Below, piece by piece: positions 50,136 to 59,689 of a stretch of DNA of 64,000 nt. The number at the start of each line of letters is the position of its first letter. Position 1 is the first letter of the stretch. The notes under the pieces were generated by a model. That model was given only the letters and a program-made list of their open reading frames with translations. It was not told where the DNA came from and did not search any database. Position numbers and translations under genes: made by a program. The stretch comes from Limimaricola litoreus (GTDB lineage: Bacteria; Pseudomonadota; Alphaproteobacteria; Rhodobacterales; Rhodobacteraceae), in contig NZ_JAMYXC010000029.1 of the NCBI RefSeq assembly GCF_024159025.1, positions 1 through 64,000 on the forward strand, given 5' to 3'.

Positions 50136-51775
50136 TGAAGCTGCCCTGGTTCTGGGACGAAGATGTCCCAACTCACCCCGGAGCGGTCTGCTCTCATCTG
50201 CACGTCGCCCCCCAACTCATGCGCCAGGCCATGCCGGAGCAGATAGGAACCGAAGCCGGACGCGCCGAACGCTTCGACCGGCGGACCGTCCTTTTCGGTC
50301 CAGGATATATGCAAGGTGCCGTCTTCCATGGTTCTCCAGCACAGATCGATGTAGCCGGAATCGCCGCGCAGGGCACCATGCCGGGCTGCGTTGGCGACCA
50401 GTTCGTGAAATCCCATGCCCAGAGCCAGAGCGACTTTCGGCTCAAGACAAACAGGCGGGCCGTCGAGCCGGGCGCGTGCCTCCCCCTTTGCCTCGTCCAG
50501 AAATGGCGCCAAGGCGGTGTGGGCCAGATCCTTCAGATCGACGGCTTGCCAGTTCTGGCGCATGATCAGGCTGTGGCTGTGCGACAGGGCATGCAGCCGG
50601 TCCTGGAACGACCGCATGGCCGCTTCCTCTGCACGCCCCCGGAGGGTGCGGCGCGCGAGGGACTGCACAGTCGCAAGCATGTTCTTCACACGGTGATTGA
50701 GTTCCTGGATCAGGAGTTTCTGGTGCGCCTCCGCCTTTTGCCGCTCCGCGATCTCCCGCTGCGAGGCCTCGAACAGGGCAGCATTGTCGATCGCCGCGGT
50801 TGCCTGCGCGGCAATCGCGGTCACGATGCGCTCGCTCCGCTCGGTGAATACGCCGACATCCTCATGACCGAAAATCAACGCACCATGGATCGTCCCATTG
50901 CACGCCAGGACCGGCACCGAGAGATAGCTTGAAGCGGGCAGGTGGCTCTCCGGCATGCCGCGGAACGGGGGGTTGCGCCCGTAGCGCGGATCGCGCCGAA
51001 TATCGGGGGAACGAACCACGCGACCCTGCGCGAAAGTCGGTTCGAACACGGCCGTATGCCGCGGCTGCGGAAAGGCCGCGAAAGCGTCGCGAGATGCGCC
51101 GGACAGCGTATAGAGCTGGAGTGCCTCGCCGTCTCGGATCACGTTGTAGAAGAACGCACCGAATTGAGCGCCCGCCAACTCGGTGGCCGCCTCCGTGACA
51201 GCCTGGACGATCTCCTCGAGATCCAGCTTGCTGGCAAGCATGCTGCCGGTTCGATTGAGGATCTCGAGCATGCGGGTTTCTTCCTTCAGCGCCGCGATTG
51301 CCGCCTGATCGCCTCCTGTCGGGCGCATCTCCAGCACCGTGCCCACTACCTCGCCGCCTTCGCGCACCGGACTGGCGGTATAGATGATCGGGTGGGCCTG
51401 ACCGCTCCTGTCCATCAGGACATCGCGCTGTGGCTGCCCGCTGGCGATCGGGAAGCGATCGTGAGGTGACAGATCGGCGCCATCCTGCCCGATCACGTCC
51501 CACAGGGACCGGCCGCGCATTTCATCTTGCCTGTAGCCGGTCAGCGCCTCAGCCGCCCGGTTCATGAAGATGCAGCAATTCTGGGCATCGAGAAGCAAGA
51601 GTGCCTCGCTCGCACGATCGCAGAGCGCCGCCAGGAGCTGGCTCGAAGGAGTATGAGCTGTCGTTGTCAAGAATGAACTCTGCCCGTTCTGGTTGTCATG
51701 GCCTTGTAGACCCCAAGCGCGGGTGAAACTAAGGCCGATGCCGTTCGTTTTCAATGGCTGTAGACATTCCCGCAC
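50132..51775 (-). CDS. HWE-family sensor histidine kinase with PAS and GAF domains
   Basis: A 547-residue kinase: PAS (about residues 45-155), GAF (175-330) and HWE kinase domain with the ELNHRVKNMLATVQSLARR phospho-acceptor box, GMGFHELVANAARHGALR (N-box) and ISWTEKDGPPV (the WxE that names the family). No membrane segment. Probably responds to a redox or light-type cue bound in PAS/GAF. It is divergent from a second HWE kinase across 115 bp and is coupled to a receiver gene. Confidence 0.9.
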   Translation of the reverse strand: MRECLQPLKTNGIGLSFTRAWGLQGHDNQNGQSSFLTTTAHTPSSQLLAALCDRASEALLLLDAQNCCIFMNRAAEALTGYRQDEMRGRSLWDVIGQDGADLSPHDRFPIASGQPQRDVLMDRSGQAHPIIYTASPVREGGEVVGTVLEMRPTGGDQAAIAALKEETRMLEILNRTGSMLASKLDLEEIVQAVTEAATELAGAQFGAFFYNVIRDGEALQLYTLSGASRDAFAAFPQPRHTAVFEPTFAQGRVVRSPDIRRDPRYGRNPPFRGMPESHLPASSYLSVPVLACNGTIHGALIFGHEDVGVFTERSERIVTAIAAQATAAIDNAALFEASQREIAERQKAEAHQKLLIQELNHRVKNMLATVQSLARRTLRGRAEEAAMRSFQDRLHALSHSHSLIMRQNWQAVDLKDLAHTALAPFLDEAKGEARARLDGPPVCLEPKVALALGMGFHELVANAARHGALRGDSGYIDLCWRTMEDGTLHISWTEKDGPPVEAFGASGFGSYLLRHGLAHELGGDVQMRADRSGVSWDIFVPEPGQLQ

Positions 51776-51890
51776 ATGTGAAGCCTGGCCCGCCTGAACT
51801 GCCCGCCATTCGCCGCACCGCTGACGGTAATTCCGGCTTGCACCGTTCTTCCTCGAAAAGAGATGTTATCTCCGATAACGCTCGGTAGAA

Positions 51891-54464
51891 GTGGACCGTG
51901 TGCTGACAGCCTTGAGTTGTCCAAGAGAGGCGATGATCGAGAAAGATCCCGATATGGACAGAGTCCTCGACCGGATTGCAGGCTGCGGAACCTATGAGTG
52001 GCATGTCCTCGAGAACCGGCTTGTCTGGTCCGAAGGACTGACAAAGCTCTACGGCCTTCGCCGACCGCCTTCCACGGAGCGGGGCTTCCTGCAACTCGTG
52101 CACCCTGAGGATCGGATACGGATCGAGGCCGAGATATCGAGCTTTCTGGAGACCGGAGACAGCTACGAGCACGAATTCCGGATCGTCCGTCCCGACGGGC
52201 ATGTGCGCTACATTCACGACCGTGGCACCATCGAGCGCGACGCCGATGGGCGGGCCCGATTTCTGCATGGCCTTAATGTCGATGTGACCCGGGCGCGCGA
52301 GATCCAGGTCATGGAACAGGAGACCCGCCTCGGCACGGCGCGGGGCATCGGTTTCTACGAGTATGATGTGGCGCAGGCGAAGCCCTGGTGGTCCGAGGGG
52401 ATGTTTCGAATTCTCGATCTGCCGCCCGATCGGGATCTCGATCTGGACCGAATTACTGAAGAGCGGGTTCACCCTGAGGACCGCGATCGCCTGCGCGGTT
52501 TGCAGTATTCGGCGTATCGCAGGCTGGGCCCCTTCGAGATCGAGTATCGCTTCTTTCAGCGGGACGGCGAGGTTCGGTGGATCAGGGACCGGGGAGAGAC
52601 CGTGGGTGCCCTGGACCCGGCCAACGGCATGGCCTGGCGCATACGCGGCACGATCACCGACATCACCGAGAGCAAGCGGACCCATCCCGCCACCCCGGCG
52701 GGTTCGGAAACTTTCCGCCAGGTGATCGAAGGGGCGCCCTTCGGCATCTGCGTGATCGATGCAGACTTTCGACTTGTGCAGGTCAGCGCGGGAGCAAGGG
52801 AAGCGTTCGGTGGGATCGATGCCTTGATCGGCCGCGATTACCGTGAGTTGCTGCGCTCGATCTGGTCCGAGCCCTTCGTGTCGGATGTTGTCGCCCGCAT
52901 CCGGAACACGCTCGATACCGGCGAGACGTATCGCGACCTGCTTGCGCAGGAGCATCGACGGGACCGAGGTGCGGATGAAACCTACGCATGGGCGTTGGAG
53001 CAGATCCGTTTGCCGGACGGCCGGCCCGGGGTGGCCTGCTACTTCTACGACCTGTCCGACCGCACCGCTCAGGAAGCGGTATTGCGCGAGAACGAGGAGC
53101 GGCTGCATCTTTCACATGAGGCCGCCAACATGGGGGCGTGGGATCTCGACCTCGCCTCCGGCGACGTTATCTGGACTTCGATGCTATACGAACTCTTGGG
53201 GCTCGACCCTACCACGCCGGCATCGACGAACCTGTTCTTCGAGATGATCCATCCTGAGGACAGGGAGACAGTCAAATCAGAACTCGAACGTTCTATTGAG
53301 AGCGGCGGAAACTTCGATGCCATGTTCCGGGTTCGGCGGCCTGACGGAGACATCCGACATATTGCCGGGCGAGGCCGGGTCATACGGCATGACGGCAATC
53401 GCCCAGTCCGGATGATTGGTGTCAACTTTGACGTCACCGAGCGGCATCGTATGGAACGGAAGGCCCGCGACAGCGCCGAGCGGTTGCGGCTGGTGCTCGA
53501 CAACGCGCTCGCCTTCATCGGCTTGCTCGATCTCGAGGGGCGGATCGTGGAAGCGAACGCGATGGCGCTCGAAGCGGGCGGGGTCGGTCGTGACGAGATC
53601 GTCGGGAAGTTGGCTTGGGAGACATATGGATGGTCCTACGATCCCGAGGTTGCCGACCGGCTGCGCGCCTCCATCGCCCGGGCGGCCACTGGCGAGGTCG
53701 TGCGCTACGACGCCGTGGCACGCACTTCAGGCGACGGACGCGTGACCATCGATATGTTGCTGTCGCCCATCATCTACGATGATGGAAGCGTGCGGGAAAT
53801 CGTCGTCTCCGGCTTTGACGTGACCGAACGCGAGAAAGCCAAGGAGCACGCCGAATTCCTGATGCGGGAAATCAATCACCGCGCCAAGAACACCCTCTCG
53901 CTGGTTCAGGCGATCGCCCGGCAGATCTGGCAGACCGATTCCGGTGAGTTTCTGTCCCGCTTCGAGGGCCGGTTGCGAGCGCTGGCGCATTCGCACGACC
54001 TACTCGTCAATGATGACTGGAACGGTGTTCGCCTCGGGGATCTGGTGCGCGGCCAGCTGGCGCATTTCGAGGATCTAATCGGCACACGTATCCACCTGCA
54101 AGGACCGAAGACGGCGATCACCGCCGAAGCCGCGCAGACGCTTGGCATGGCGTTCCACGAACTGGCCACGAATGCCGGCAAGTATGGCGCGCTCTCGCAG
54201 GAAAACGGTCACGTCGACATCATCTGGAACGTCTCCGGCGCGGAGCATGGAGACAGACGGCTAACCGTATGCTGGACCGAGCGGGGCGGGCCGCCGGTCG
54301 AGCCCCCCACCCGCAAGGGCTTCGGCAACATCGTGCTCGACCGGCTCGTGAAGGGGGCGTTCTCGGGGGAGGTGGAACTCGCCTATCCACCCAAAGGTTT
54401 CCGTTGGCGTTTCACCTGTTCGGATACGTGCCTGTTGCCACAAACCCTATCGGATCAACTGTAA
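51891..54464 (+). CDS. HWE-family histidine kinase with about five PAS domains
   Basis: An 857-residue kinase. Tandem PAS domains are seen at about 27-145, 150-255, 260-395, 400-520 and 525-640 (PAC motifs such as FRIVRPDGHVRYIHDRG and FRVRRPDGDIRHIAGRG), then HWE kinase with REINHRAKNTLSLVQAIARQ, AFHELATNAGKYGALS and VCWTERGGPPV. Soluble. First codon GTG at 51891; ATGs at 51933 and 51954 are alternatives. It is divergent from the other HWE kinase gene. Confidence 0.88.
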   Translation: MDRVLTALSCPREAMIEKDPDMDRVLDRIAGCGTYEWHVLENRLVWSEGLTKLYGLRRPPSTERGFLQLVHPEDRIRIEAEISSFLETGDSYEHEFRIVRPDGHVRYIHDRGTIERDADGRARFLHGLNVDVTRAREIQVMEQETRLGTARGIGFYEYDVAQAKPWWSEGMFRILDLPPDRDLDLDRITEERVHPEDRDRLRGLQYSAYRRLGPFEIEYRFFQRDGEVRWIRDRGETVGALDPANGMAWRIRGTITDITESKRTHPATPAGSETFRQVIEGAPFGICVIDADFRLVQVSAGAREAFGGIDALIGRDYRELLRSIWSEPFVSDVVARIRNTLDTGETYRDLLAQEHRRDRGADETYAWALEQIRLPDGRPGVACYFYDLSDRTAQEAVLRENEERLHLSHEAANMGAWDLDLASGDVIWTSMLYELLGLDPTTPASTNLFFEMIHPEDRETVKSELERSIESGGNFDAMFRVRRPDGDIRHIAGRGRVIRHDGNRPVRMIGVNFDVTERHRMERKARDSAERLRLVLDNALAFIGLLDLEGRIVEANAMALEAGGVGRDEIVGKLAWETYGWSYDPEVADRLRASIARAATGEVVRYDAVARTSGDGRVTIDMLLSPIIYDDGSVREIVVSGFDVTEREKAKEHAEFLMREINHRAKNTLSLVQAIARQIWQTDSGEFLSRFEGRLRALAHSHDLLVNDDWNGVRLGDLVRGQLAHFEDLIGTRIHLQGPKTAITAEAAQTLGMAFHELATNAGKYGALSQENGHVDIIWNVSGAEHGDRRLTVCWTERGGPPVEPPTRKGFGNIVLDRLVKGAFSGEVELAYPPKGFRWRFTCSDTCLLPQTLSDQL

Positions 54465-54481
54465 CGTGAACAGTGGGTGGC

Positions 54482-54506
54482 TGAACTGATCCTGTGCCTC
54501 GCGGTT
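54482..54506 (+). promoter_or_regulatory. EcfG-like promoter candidate of the lipase gene
   Basis: TGAAC (54482-54486), 16 bases, GGTT (54503-54506), against the alphaproteobacterial general-stress consensus GGAAC-N16/17-CGTT. It lies 36 bp before the ATG at 54543. Weak on its own, but a similar motif lies before the exported-protein gene at 57097. Confidence 0.4.
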
Positions 54507-54542
54507 GGTGAACCATTCACCAAGTCTGCGAGAGGATCACTC

Positions 54543-55901
54543 ATGCACGCTCTACTGAAAACCACTACGGCGAGCGCTGCGCTTGCGGCGGCTCTTTCTG
54601 TTTCTCCTGCCACACTGTCAGCGCAGGAAACCGCAACGGACGACTCCTCGTCGTCTGAAACGAGCACTGCAACCGACACTGCGTCGGCCCCTGACACCCG
54701 TGTCGAAGTGCAAGCCAATGTCACCGCCGATGCCGGTGCCGTGGCCGATCCACCGGCCAGCCCAAACGAAGACATGCAGGCGGTGCTCGACAAGCTCGCC
54801 GATCTGGGGGCTCAACCGATCTCGGAACTGTCGGTCGAGGAAGCGCGCAGCCAGCCCACTCCTGCCGATGCCGTCATGGCGCTGATGGAAGAGCGGGGCA
54901 TCGAGATGCCCGAGGATCTGGCTGGGATCGCGACGCGCGACATCACCTATCCCGGCGCCGATGGCAGTGAGATCGATGCGCGCGTCTACACCCCCGCCGA
55001 GGGTGAGGGACCGTTCCCGCTGATCGTCTACTACCACGGCGGCGGCTGGGTGATCGCCGGCATCGATGTCTACGATGCTTCGGCCCGTGCCCTTGCTGCC
55101 AGCGCAAATGCAGTGGTGGTCTCCGCCACGTATCGACAGGCTCCAGGCGCGATCTTCCCGACGCAGCACGAGGACGCCAGCGCGGCCTATGAGTGGATTG
55201 TTGAAAACTCGGGCGCCTTCAACGCCGATGCCGAGCGGCTTGCTATCGCGGGCGAGAGCGCGGGCGGCAACCTTGCGCTGAACGTGGCGATCCATGCCCG
55301 TGATGCCGAGCTGATCCAGCCCGACCATGTGCTCTCGGTCTACCCGATCGCCAGCGATGATATGCAGCTGCCCTCTTACGAAGCCTATGCGGACGCCATG
55401 CCGCTGTCGCGCGATGGCATGGAGTGGTTCTTCGACAAAGTCTTTGAAGATCCCTCCCAGGCTTCCGATCCGCGCATCGACCTGATCTCTCGCGACGACC
55501 TGCAAGGCCTGCCGCCGGTGACCATCGTCAATGCCGAGATCGACCCGCTCCAGAGCGAGGGCGAGATCATGGCCGAGCGCCTTGCGGAAGCGGGCGTTGA
55601 GGTCGAGCAGATGACCTATGACGGCGTCACCCACGAGTTCTTCGGCATGGGCACGGTCGTGCCGCAGGCACAGGAGGCCGTGGACATGGCTGTCGCCAAT
55701 CTGCGCGAGGCCTTTGGGAGCGAGAGCGACATGGATGCCGGCGCCACGACCGATGCGGGAATGGAATCTGGGGAGGGCTCGGAGACGGATGCCATGGCGA
55801 CCGACGCGCCTGCGGCCATGCAGACAGAAGGCGATACGAACACGGGGACCGATGGCACCGCCGATCCCGCAGACGAGGACGCAACGACGACCGGAAACTG
55901 A
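54543..55901 (+). CDS. Exported alpha/beta hydrolase (HGGGW lipase/esterase)
   Basis: A 452-residue protein with a signal peptide (cleavage near LSAQE). HGGGW at 165-169 (oxyanion hole), GESAGG with catalytic Ser239, NAEIDPLQSEG (Asp) and GVTHEFF (His) make a hormone-sensitive-lipase type enzyme. Between the signal peptide and the enzyme, and after it (last 65 residues), lie long Ser/Thr/Asp/Ala-rich low-complexity linkers, as in surface or periplasm-exported proteins. A strong terminator follows. AGAGGAT precedes the ATG. Confidence 0.85.
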   Translation: MHALLKTTTASAALAAALSVSPATLSAQETATDDSSSSETSTATDTASAPDTRVEVQANVTADAGAVADPPASPNEDMQAVLDKLADLGAQPISELSVEEARSQPTPADAVMALMEERGIEMPEDLAGIATRDITYPGADGSEIDARVYTPAEGEGPFPLIVYYHGGGWVIAGIDVYDASARALAASANAVVVSATYRQAPGAIFPTQHEDASAAYEWIVENSGAFNADAERLAIAGESAGGNLALNVAIHARDAELIQPDHVLSVYPIASDDMQLPSYEAYADAMPLSRDGMEWFFDKVFEDPSQASDPRIDLISRDDLQGLPPVTIVNAEIDPLQSEGEIMAERLAEAGVEVEQMTYDGVTHEFFGMGTVVPQAQEAVDMAVANLREAFGSESDMDAGATTDAGMESGEGSETDAMATDAPAAMQTEGDTNTGTDGTADPADEDATTTGN

Positions 55902-55922
55902 TGGCCGGCCTTCGATCGTGAC

Positions 55923-55956
55923 AATGGGCGAGGCTTGGAACCTCGCCCATTTTTTT
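55923..55956 (+). terminator. Factor-independent terminator
   Basis: AATGGGCGAGG (55923-55933), loop CTTGGAA, CCTCGCCCATT (55941-55951), then a T-run to 55956. An 11-bp perfect stem plus seven Ts, 21 bp after the lipase stop. The clearest terminator in the window. Confidence 0.93.
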
Positions 55957-56023
55957 GACGAGTGTCCACAAGAAAGGCGGGCAGCAAGAATGCTTCCCGC
56001 CTTTATTCTCGCCAAGAATGCAT

Positions 56024-57097
56024 TTACTGCTGAATCACGGCTTCTTCGGCGTTGGTGATATCTTCTCCGGCCGGTTCAAAAGTCAGCCGCTGGGCAATTT
56101 CAGGACTATTGCCTGCCATATGCTGTCGAACGGCTTCCTCATAGGCAGCCCGAGCTTCGTCGACTGACTTTTCGCCGGTAATCACATCGTTACCAAGGTT
56201 GAGCGCGATCAAATTGGCAAACTCGGAGTGGCAGCGGGCCGAAATCTCGCCCTTGGTGCGCTCCGCAATAATGCTGCCGTCGAACATTGCGAGCTCGTCG
56301 AACACATCGGTCGGCACATCGTAGTGTATGAACTGCTGCAACACGTCCTTGTGCGGCGCCGGCCAGTTATGGTCGATTTCATATCCATAGACATAGGTGC
56401 GCACGAACGGCCCATTGTCACGCCAGATCAAGAGGGTGTCGGTCATCTCGGCTGGCGCGCCATACTTGTCCCACATCTCCATGGCGGCCTTTTTCGAGGC
56501 CTGCGGCCATTGTGCGATATGAGTCTCGAGATCGGCCATGGTCATATCGCCCGCCATCTGGCCGGAACCGATCCCCTCGGCATCCATCTCACCAGAAGTC
56601 ATTTCCGCAGAGGCAGATTGTTCCGAGCTGTCTCCTCCGGACATGGCTTCGTTGCCCTCGGCAGCGTCAACTTCCGTCGTGGAGCCACTTCCACCGAAGC
56701 TCGCGGTCACCACCTCGCCATCTACGGTGACGGGCGTATCAACGTCAGTGTTGTCCGGGCCAAAATCATAGGTTTCATTGCCATTGCTTTCGACATGCAG
56801 CATGGCAATGTAATTCTCGGCTTCGGCGAGCGGGTATTCTGTCGTGACAGTTACATCATTGTTTTCGCCTGCGCTGACTGCGGCGCTCCCGATCGACTCG
56901 GGCACGACAACCTCGCCGTCCTGAGTGGTGTGAATCACCAGATAGCCGTCCTCCTCAGCCATCACCGAGCTGAAGGTGACGTCCGCACCGTCCACGGTAA
57001 CTTCAGAGGTGTTGATCATGTTTTGCGCTGCCGCTGGCCCACCGAACGTCGACACGAGTGCTGCGACCGCAGTGGAAGTCAGGTATTGTAGTTTCAT
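56024..57097 (-). CDS. Exported protein with DUF7282-like domain
   Basis: A 357-residue protein starting MKLQYLTSTAVAALVSTFGGPAAAQN (signal peptide). Residues 30-130 match a DUF7282-like beta domain (VTFSSVMAEEDGYLVIHTTQDGEVVVPESIG, AMLHVESNGNETYDFGPDNTDVDTPV). A Ser/Glu/Gly linker leads to a second domain (WPQASKKAAMEMWDKYG, NGPFVRTYVYGYEIDHNWPAPHKDVLQQFIHYDVP). Function unknown. An EcfG-like promoter lies 37 bp upstream. Convergent with the lipase gene. Confidence 0.75.
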   Translation of the reverse strand: MKLQYLTSTAVAALVSTFGGPAAAQNMINTSEVTVDGADVTFSSVMAEEDGYLVIHTTQDGEVVVPESIGSAAVSAGENNDVTVTTEYPLAEAENYIAMLHVESNGNETYDFGPDNTDVDTPVTVDGEVVTASFGGSGSTTEVDAAEGNEAMSGGDSSEQSASAEMTSGEMDAEGIGSGQMAGDMTMADLETHIAQWPQASKKAAMEMWDKYGAPAEMTDTLLIWRDNGPFVRTYVYGYEIDHNWPAPHKDVLQQFIHYDVPTDVFDELAMFDGSIIAERTKGEISARCHSEFANLIALNLGNDVITGEKSVDEARAAYEEAVRQHMAGNSPEIAQRLTFEPAGEDITNAEEAVIQQ

Positions 57098-57133
57098 TTC
57101 GCTTCTCCTGATAATGTCGAAGTCGAACCGAAC

Positions 57134-57158
57134 AACGTATCCGGGCATGAATTGTTCG
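57134..57158 (-). promoter_or_regulatory. EcfG-like promoter of the exported protein gene
   Basis: On the minus strand: CGAAC (complement of 57154-57158), exactly 16 bases, then CGTT (57134-57137), one mismatch to GGAAC-N16-CGTT. It lies 37 bp before the start codon at 57097, a normal distance. General-stress-type regulation is inferred. Confidence 0.5.
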
Positions 57159-57322
57159 AAGTTCTCGCGCAGATGTCAGAAATCAGGAGGCTGAGGAAAA
57201 TACGAATTTGGTCGAATCCTACCATGCAGATGAAGCGTGTTCCTTGGCGCGCAATGGGATACGACCAAGCCCGGTAAATTCGCCTGAATTCTTCAAGCTA
57301 AAGGCCACAGTCCAACTTGACG

Positions 57323-58144
57323 TTATCGAGCGTCGACGGTTGAAATCAGCGCGTTGATCTCTTCGGCAAGAATCCGCGGATGATCCTCGGGTGTGAAATG
57401 CAGCCCTCCGTCGATCCGCCGCAGCGGCGCGCCGAAATCCTTGGCGAGCCGCTCGCCATACTCAACCTTCTGGAACTCGTCCGCAGCCCCCCAGACGATC
57501 CGGGCGGGGATATTGAGCGTCGGTAGTTGGCTCGCGATGGCCTTGGTATCTTCGACATTCAGTGATTGCGCCTGCCGCACGAATGCCTCTGCCTCACCGT
57601 GACGGTTGTAATGCGACGCATGCGCATCGAACGCAGCCTCGGCAGCCGCATTGGTCTCGTGGCCTTTCGAAAACATCATCTTCAGGAGCTGGTGAAAGGA
57701 GCCGTCGGGAGCGTGCTTCGCGATGGAGCCCGTCTTCGCGACCGCGCTCACGAGCGGCACCGGCCAAGAATCATAGCTAATCGCATTGGTCAGAAGGAGG
57801 CCGCTGACCATCTCCGGATGCCGCACGGCCACGATCTGTGCGACGCCGCCACCAAGGTCGTGTGCTGCGAGGATCGCGCGTTCGATCTTCTGACTGCGCA
57901 TCCAGGCAACGAGGTAGTCGGCCTGCTTGGCAACAGAGATGTCGCGGCCCTTTCCTTCGGGGATTGAAGCACCATAGCCAGGCATCTCCCAAGCAAGGAC
58001 GCGACAGCCTTCGATGAGCGGCACGACATCACGCCAGAGGGCCGGGCCGGTGGGAATACCGTGAAGCAGGATGACAGGCTCCCCTGATCCGGTTTCCTCC
58101 CAACGCATGTCGATTCCATCAACGTCGGCGGTGTGGCTTTGCAT
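57323..58144 (-). CDS. Alpha/beta hydrolase, haloalkane dehalogenase-like
   Basis: A 273-residue protein starting at MQSHTADVDGIDMRW (58144). HGIPTGPALWRDV is the oxyanion region; LAAHDLGGGVAQIVA has Asp as nucleophile, as in dehalogenases and epoxide hydrolases; GLHFTPEDHP holds the His. The upstream frame is not coding. Substrate unknown. Alone, with 450 bp of unassigned DNA upstream. Confidence 0.82.
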   Translation of the reverse strand: MQSHTADVDGIDMRWEETGSGEPVILLHGIPTGPALWRDVVPLIEGCRVLAWEMPGYGASIPEGKGRDISVAKQADYLVAWMRSQKIERAILAAHDLGGGVAQIVAVRHPEMVSGLLLTNAISYDSWPVPLVSAVAKTGSIAKHAPDGSFHQLLKMMFSKGHETNAAAEAAFDAHASHYNRHGEAEAFVRQAQSLNVEDTKAIASQLPTLNIPARIVWGAADEFQKVEYGERLAKDFGAPLRRIDGGLHFTPEDHPRILAEEINALISTVDAR

Positions 58145-58596
58145 GACGTGGTCCCTCTTCGTAAATCTACATCGCTCTGAAGACCAACCAACACTGCACA
58201 ACCTCGTTCCTGATGCCTCCCTGAGTAGCTTGTATGCTCCAGTGGGTAGATTGTTTATCGGCCTTCCGATGAGCGATATTATCTTCGGCAGACAAGGGAC
58301 CTCTTGCCAGAAACGGCCGTTATCACCGGTGACAGAAATGGTTGAGTTTTGGCACATCCTGCGGTGTCGAGGAGGTCCGCTCCGAGCCCTTCCGCGACAT
58401 CGGTGACAATCGCAGCATCCGTCGAAGACAAGCGGGAAGCGGTCGTTCGCCGCACCTGTCACAAGAGCGAGCGGTGCCCACAAAGCCGTCGCAGATTCGA
58501 GGGAGCTACACGGAGTCGTCCGACGGAATGCGACGCCGATGCAATGTCCTGACAGCTGACAGTGAAACTAAAGGAAGTTCTGGCCGTTGTTGCAGC
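58145..58596. other. About 450 bp between divergent hydrolase genes, no gene seen
   Basis: Both promoters of the divergent hydrolase genes must lie here. Frames present on the plus strand upstream of 58597 (from 58342) are Arg/Ser-rich and lack family resemblance. Confidence 0.4.
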
Positions 58597-59376
58597 ATGG
58601 AATTGAATTGCGAACGTCATGGTGCGGGACGACCCTTGCTTATGGTTCACGGGCTCGGGGGAAGTGTCCGGTCATGGGACAGCATCGTCCCGATGCTATC
58701 CCATGCGCGCGAGATCGTGCTGATCGATCTGCCGGGGCACGGAAAATCTCCGGCGCTTTTGGGGCGCCAGACAATAGCGGCCTATGCGGACGTGCTCGAG
58801 CAGTTCATCGACCTGAATGGGCTTACAGGAGTTGACACAGTCGGCAGTTCCGTCGGCGCACGCTTGGTTTTGGAATTGTCGCGGCGGGGCGTCGGCGGCC
58901 ACACGGTCGCCTATGATCCGGGCGGTTTCTGGCGGGGCTGGGAAACGGCTTGGTTCCGCTACACACTGTCCGCCTCGGTTCGGCTGGTACGCCGCTTGCG
59001 CTCGCGCATTCCGGCATTGTCGCAGAACAGGGCCGCGCGGACGGCACTTCTGATGCAACTGTCGGCGAGACCCGGCACCCTCGATCCTCAGTTGGTCCAG
59101 AAAGAGCTGACGGCCATAGCCGGGACCGAAGTATTCGACGCGATGCTGCGCGAGTTGGCGAACGGTCCGTTGCAGGAGGGGACGGCCACACCTCCGGGCC
59201 GCGTGACGATTGGATGGGGTCGTAAAGACCGCCTCCTGCTGCCCAGGCAAGCGGAACGTGCTCAAGCAGTCTTCCCTACCGCCCAGCTACATTGGTTCGA
59301 GCGATGCGGCCACTTCCCGCAATGGGACCGCCCGACGGAGGCCGCAGAGGTCATTCTGAAGACCGTCGAGGAATGA
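58597..59376 (+). CDS. Alpha/beta hydrolase
   Basis: A 259-residue protein starting MELNCERHGAGRPLLMVHGLGGSVRSWD. VGSSVGARLVLEL is the nucleophile elbow (Ser), WGRKDRLLLP contains the acid, and ERCGHFPQWDRP the His. DLPGHGKS is typical of the family. Substrate unknown. The true start could be a few codons away; the nearest purine-rich site is AAGGAAG about 20 bp upstream. Confidence 0.82.
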   Translation: MELNCERHGAGRPLLMVHGLGGSVRSWDSIVPMLSHAREIVLIDLPGHGKSPALLGRQTIAAYADVLEQFIDLNGLTGVDTVGSSVGARLVLELSRRGVGGHTVAYDPGGFWRGWETAWFRYTLSASVRLVRRLRSRIPALSQNRAARTALLMQLSARPGTLDPQLVQKELTAIAGTEVFDAMLRELANGPLQEGTATPPGRVTIGWGRKDRLLLPRQAERAQAVFPTAQLHWFERCGHFPQWDRPTEAAEVILKTVEE

Positions 59377-59689
59377 GGTACGGATAAGTTTGAAGTCATC
59401 GCCCGGCGTGCTTGCCAGCCCCGACTTGGAGAACGACGCCAATAACGCAGCGGCAGCTATCTATCTCTTTACAACTCTCGCCCGAGGAACCAGCCAGAGG
59501 GCTGAAGAGACAGAAAGCCCCTTTGCCAGTCTGGCCACCCAGCATTCTCGCAAAGTGATGCCTCACCGCCGGCACGGCTTCGGGGTGAGTCCGGACTTGA
59601 GGTGTGCTCAACAGTAAGCGTCAGTATCGACCAGCCTCAGCGACCCAGCACTTCAGGGGACGGAGGCCAAACATAAGAGGGCGGATTAC
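59377..59689. other. About 310 bp without a gene, before the IS1182 element
   Basis: No coding frame recognised. It leads into the left end of the IS element and probably contains the 3' untranslated region of the hydrolase gene. Confidence 0.4.

Noticed and set aside
51729-53108. 459-codon minus-strand frame opposite the PAS kinase
   Set aside because: Overlaps a gene with obvious PAS and HWE motifs and has no protein-family features.
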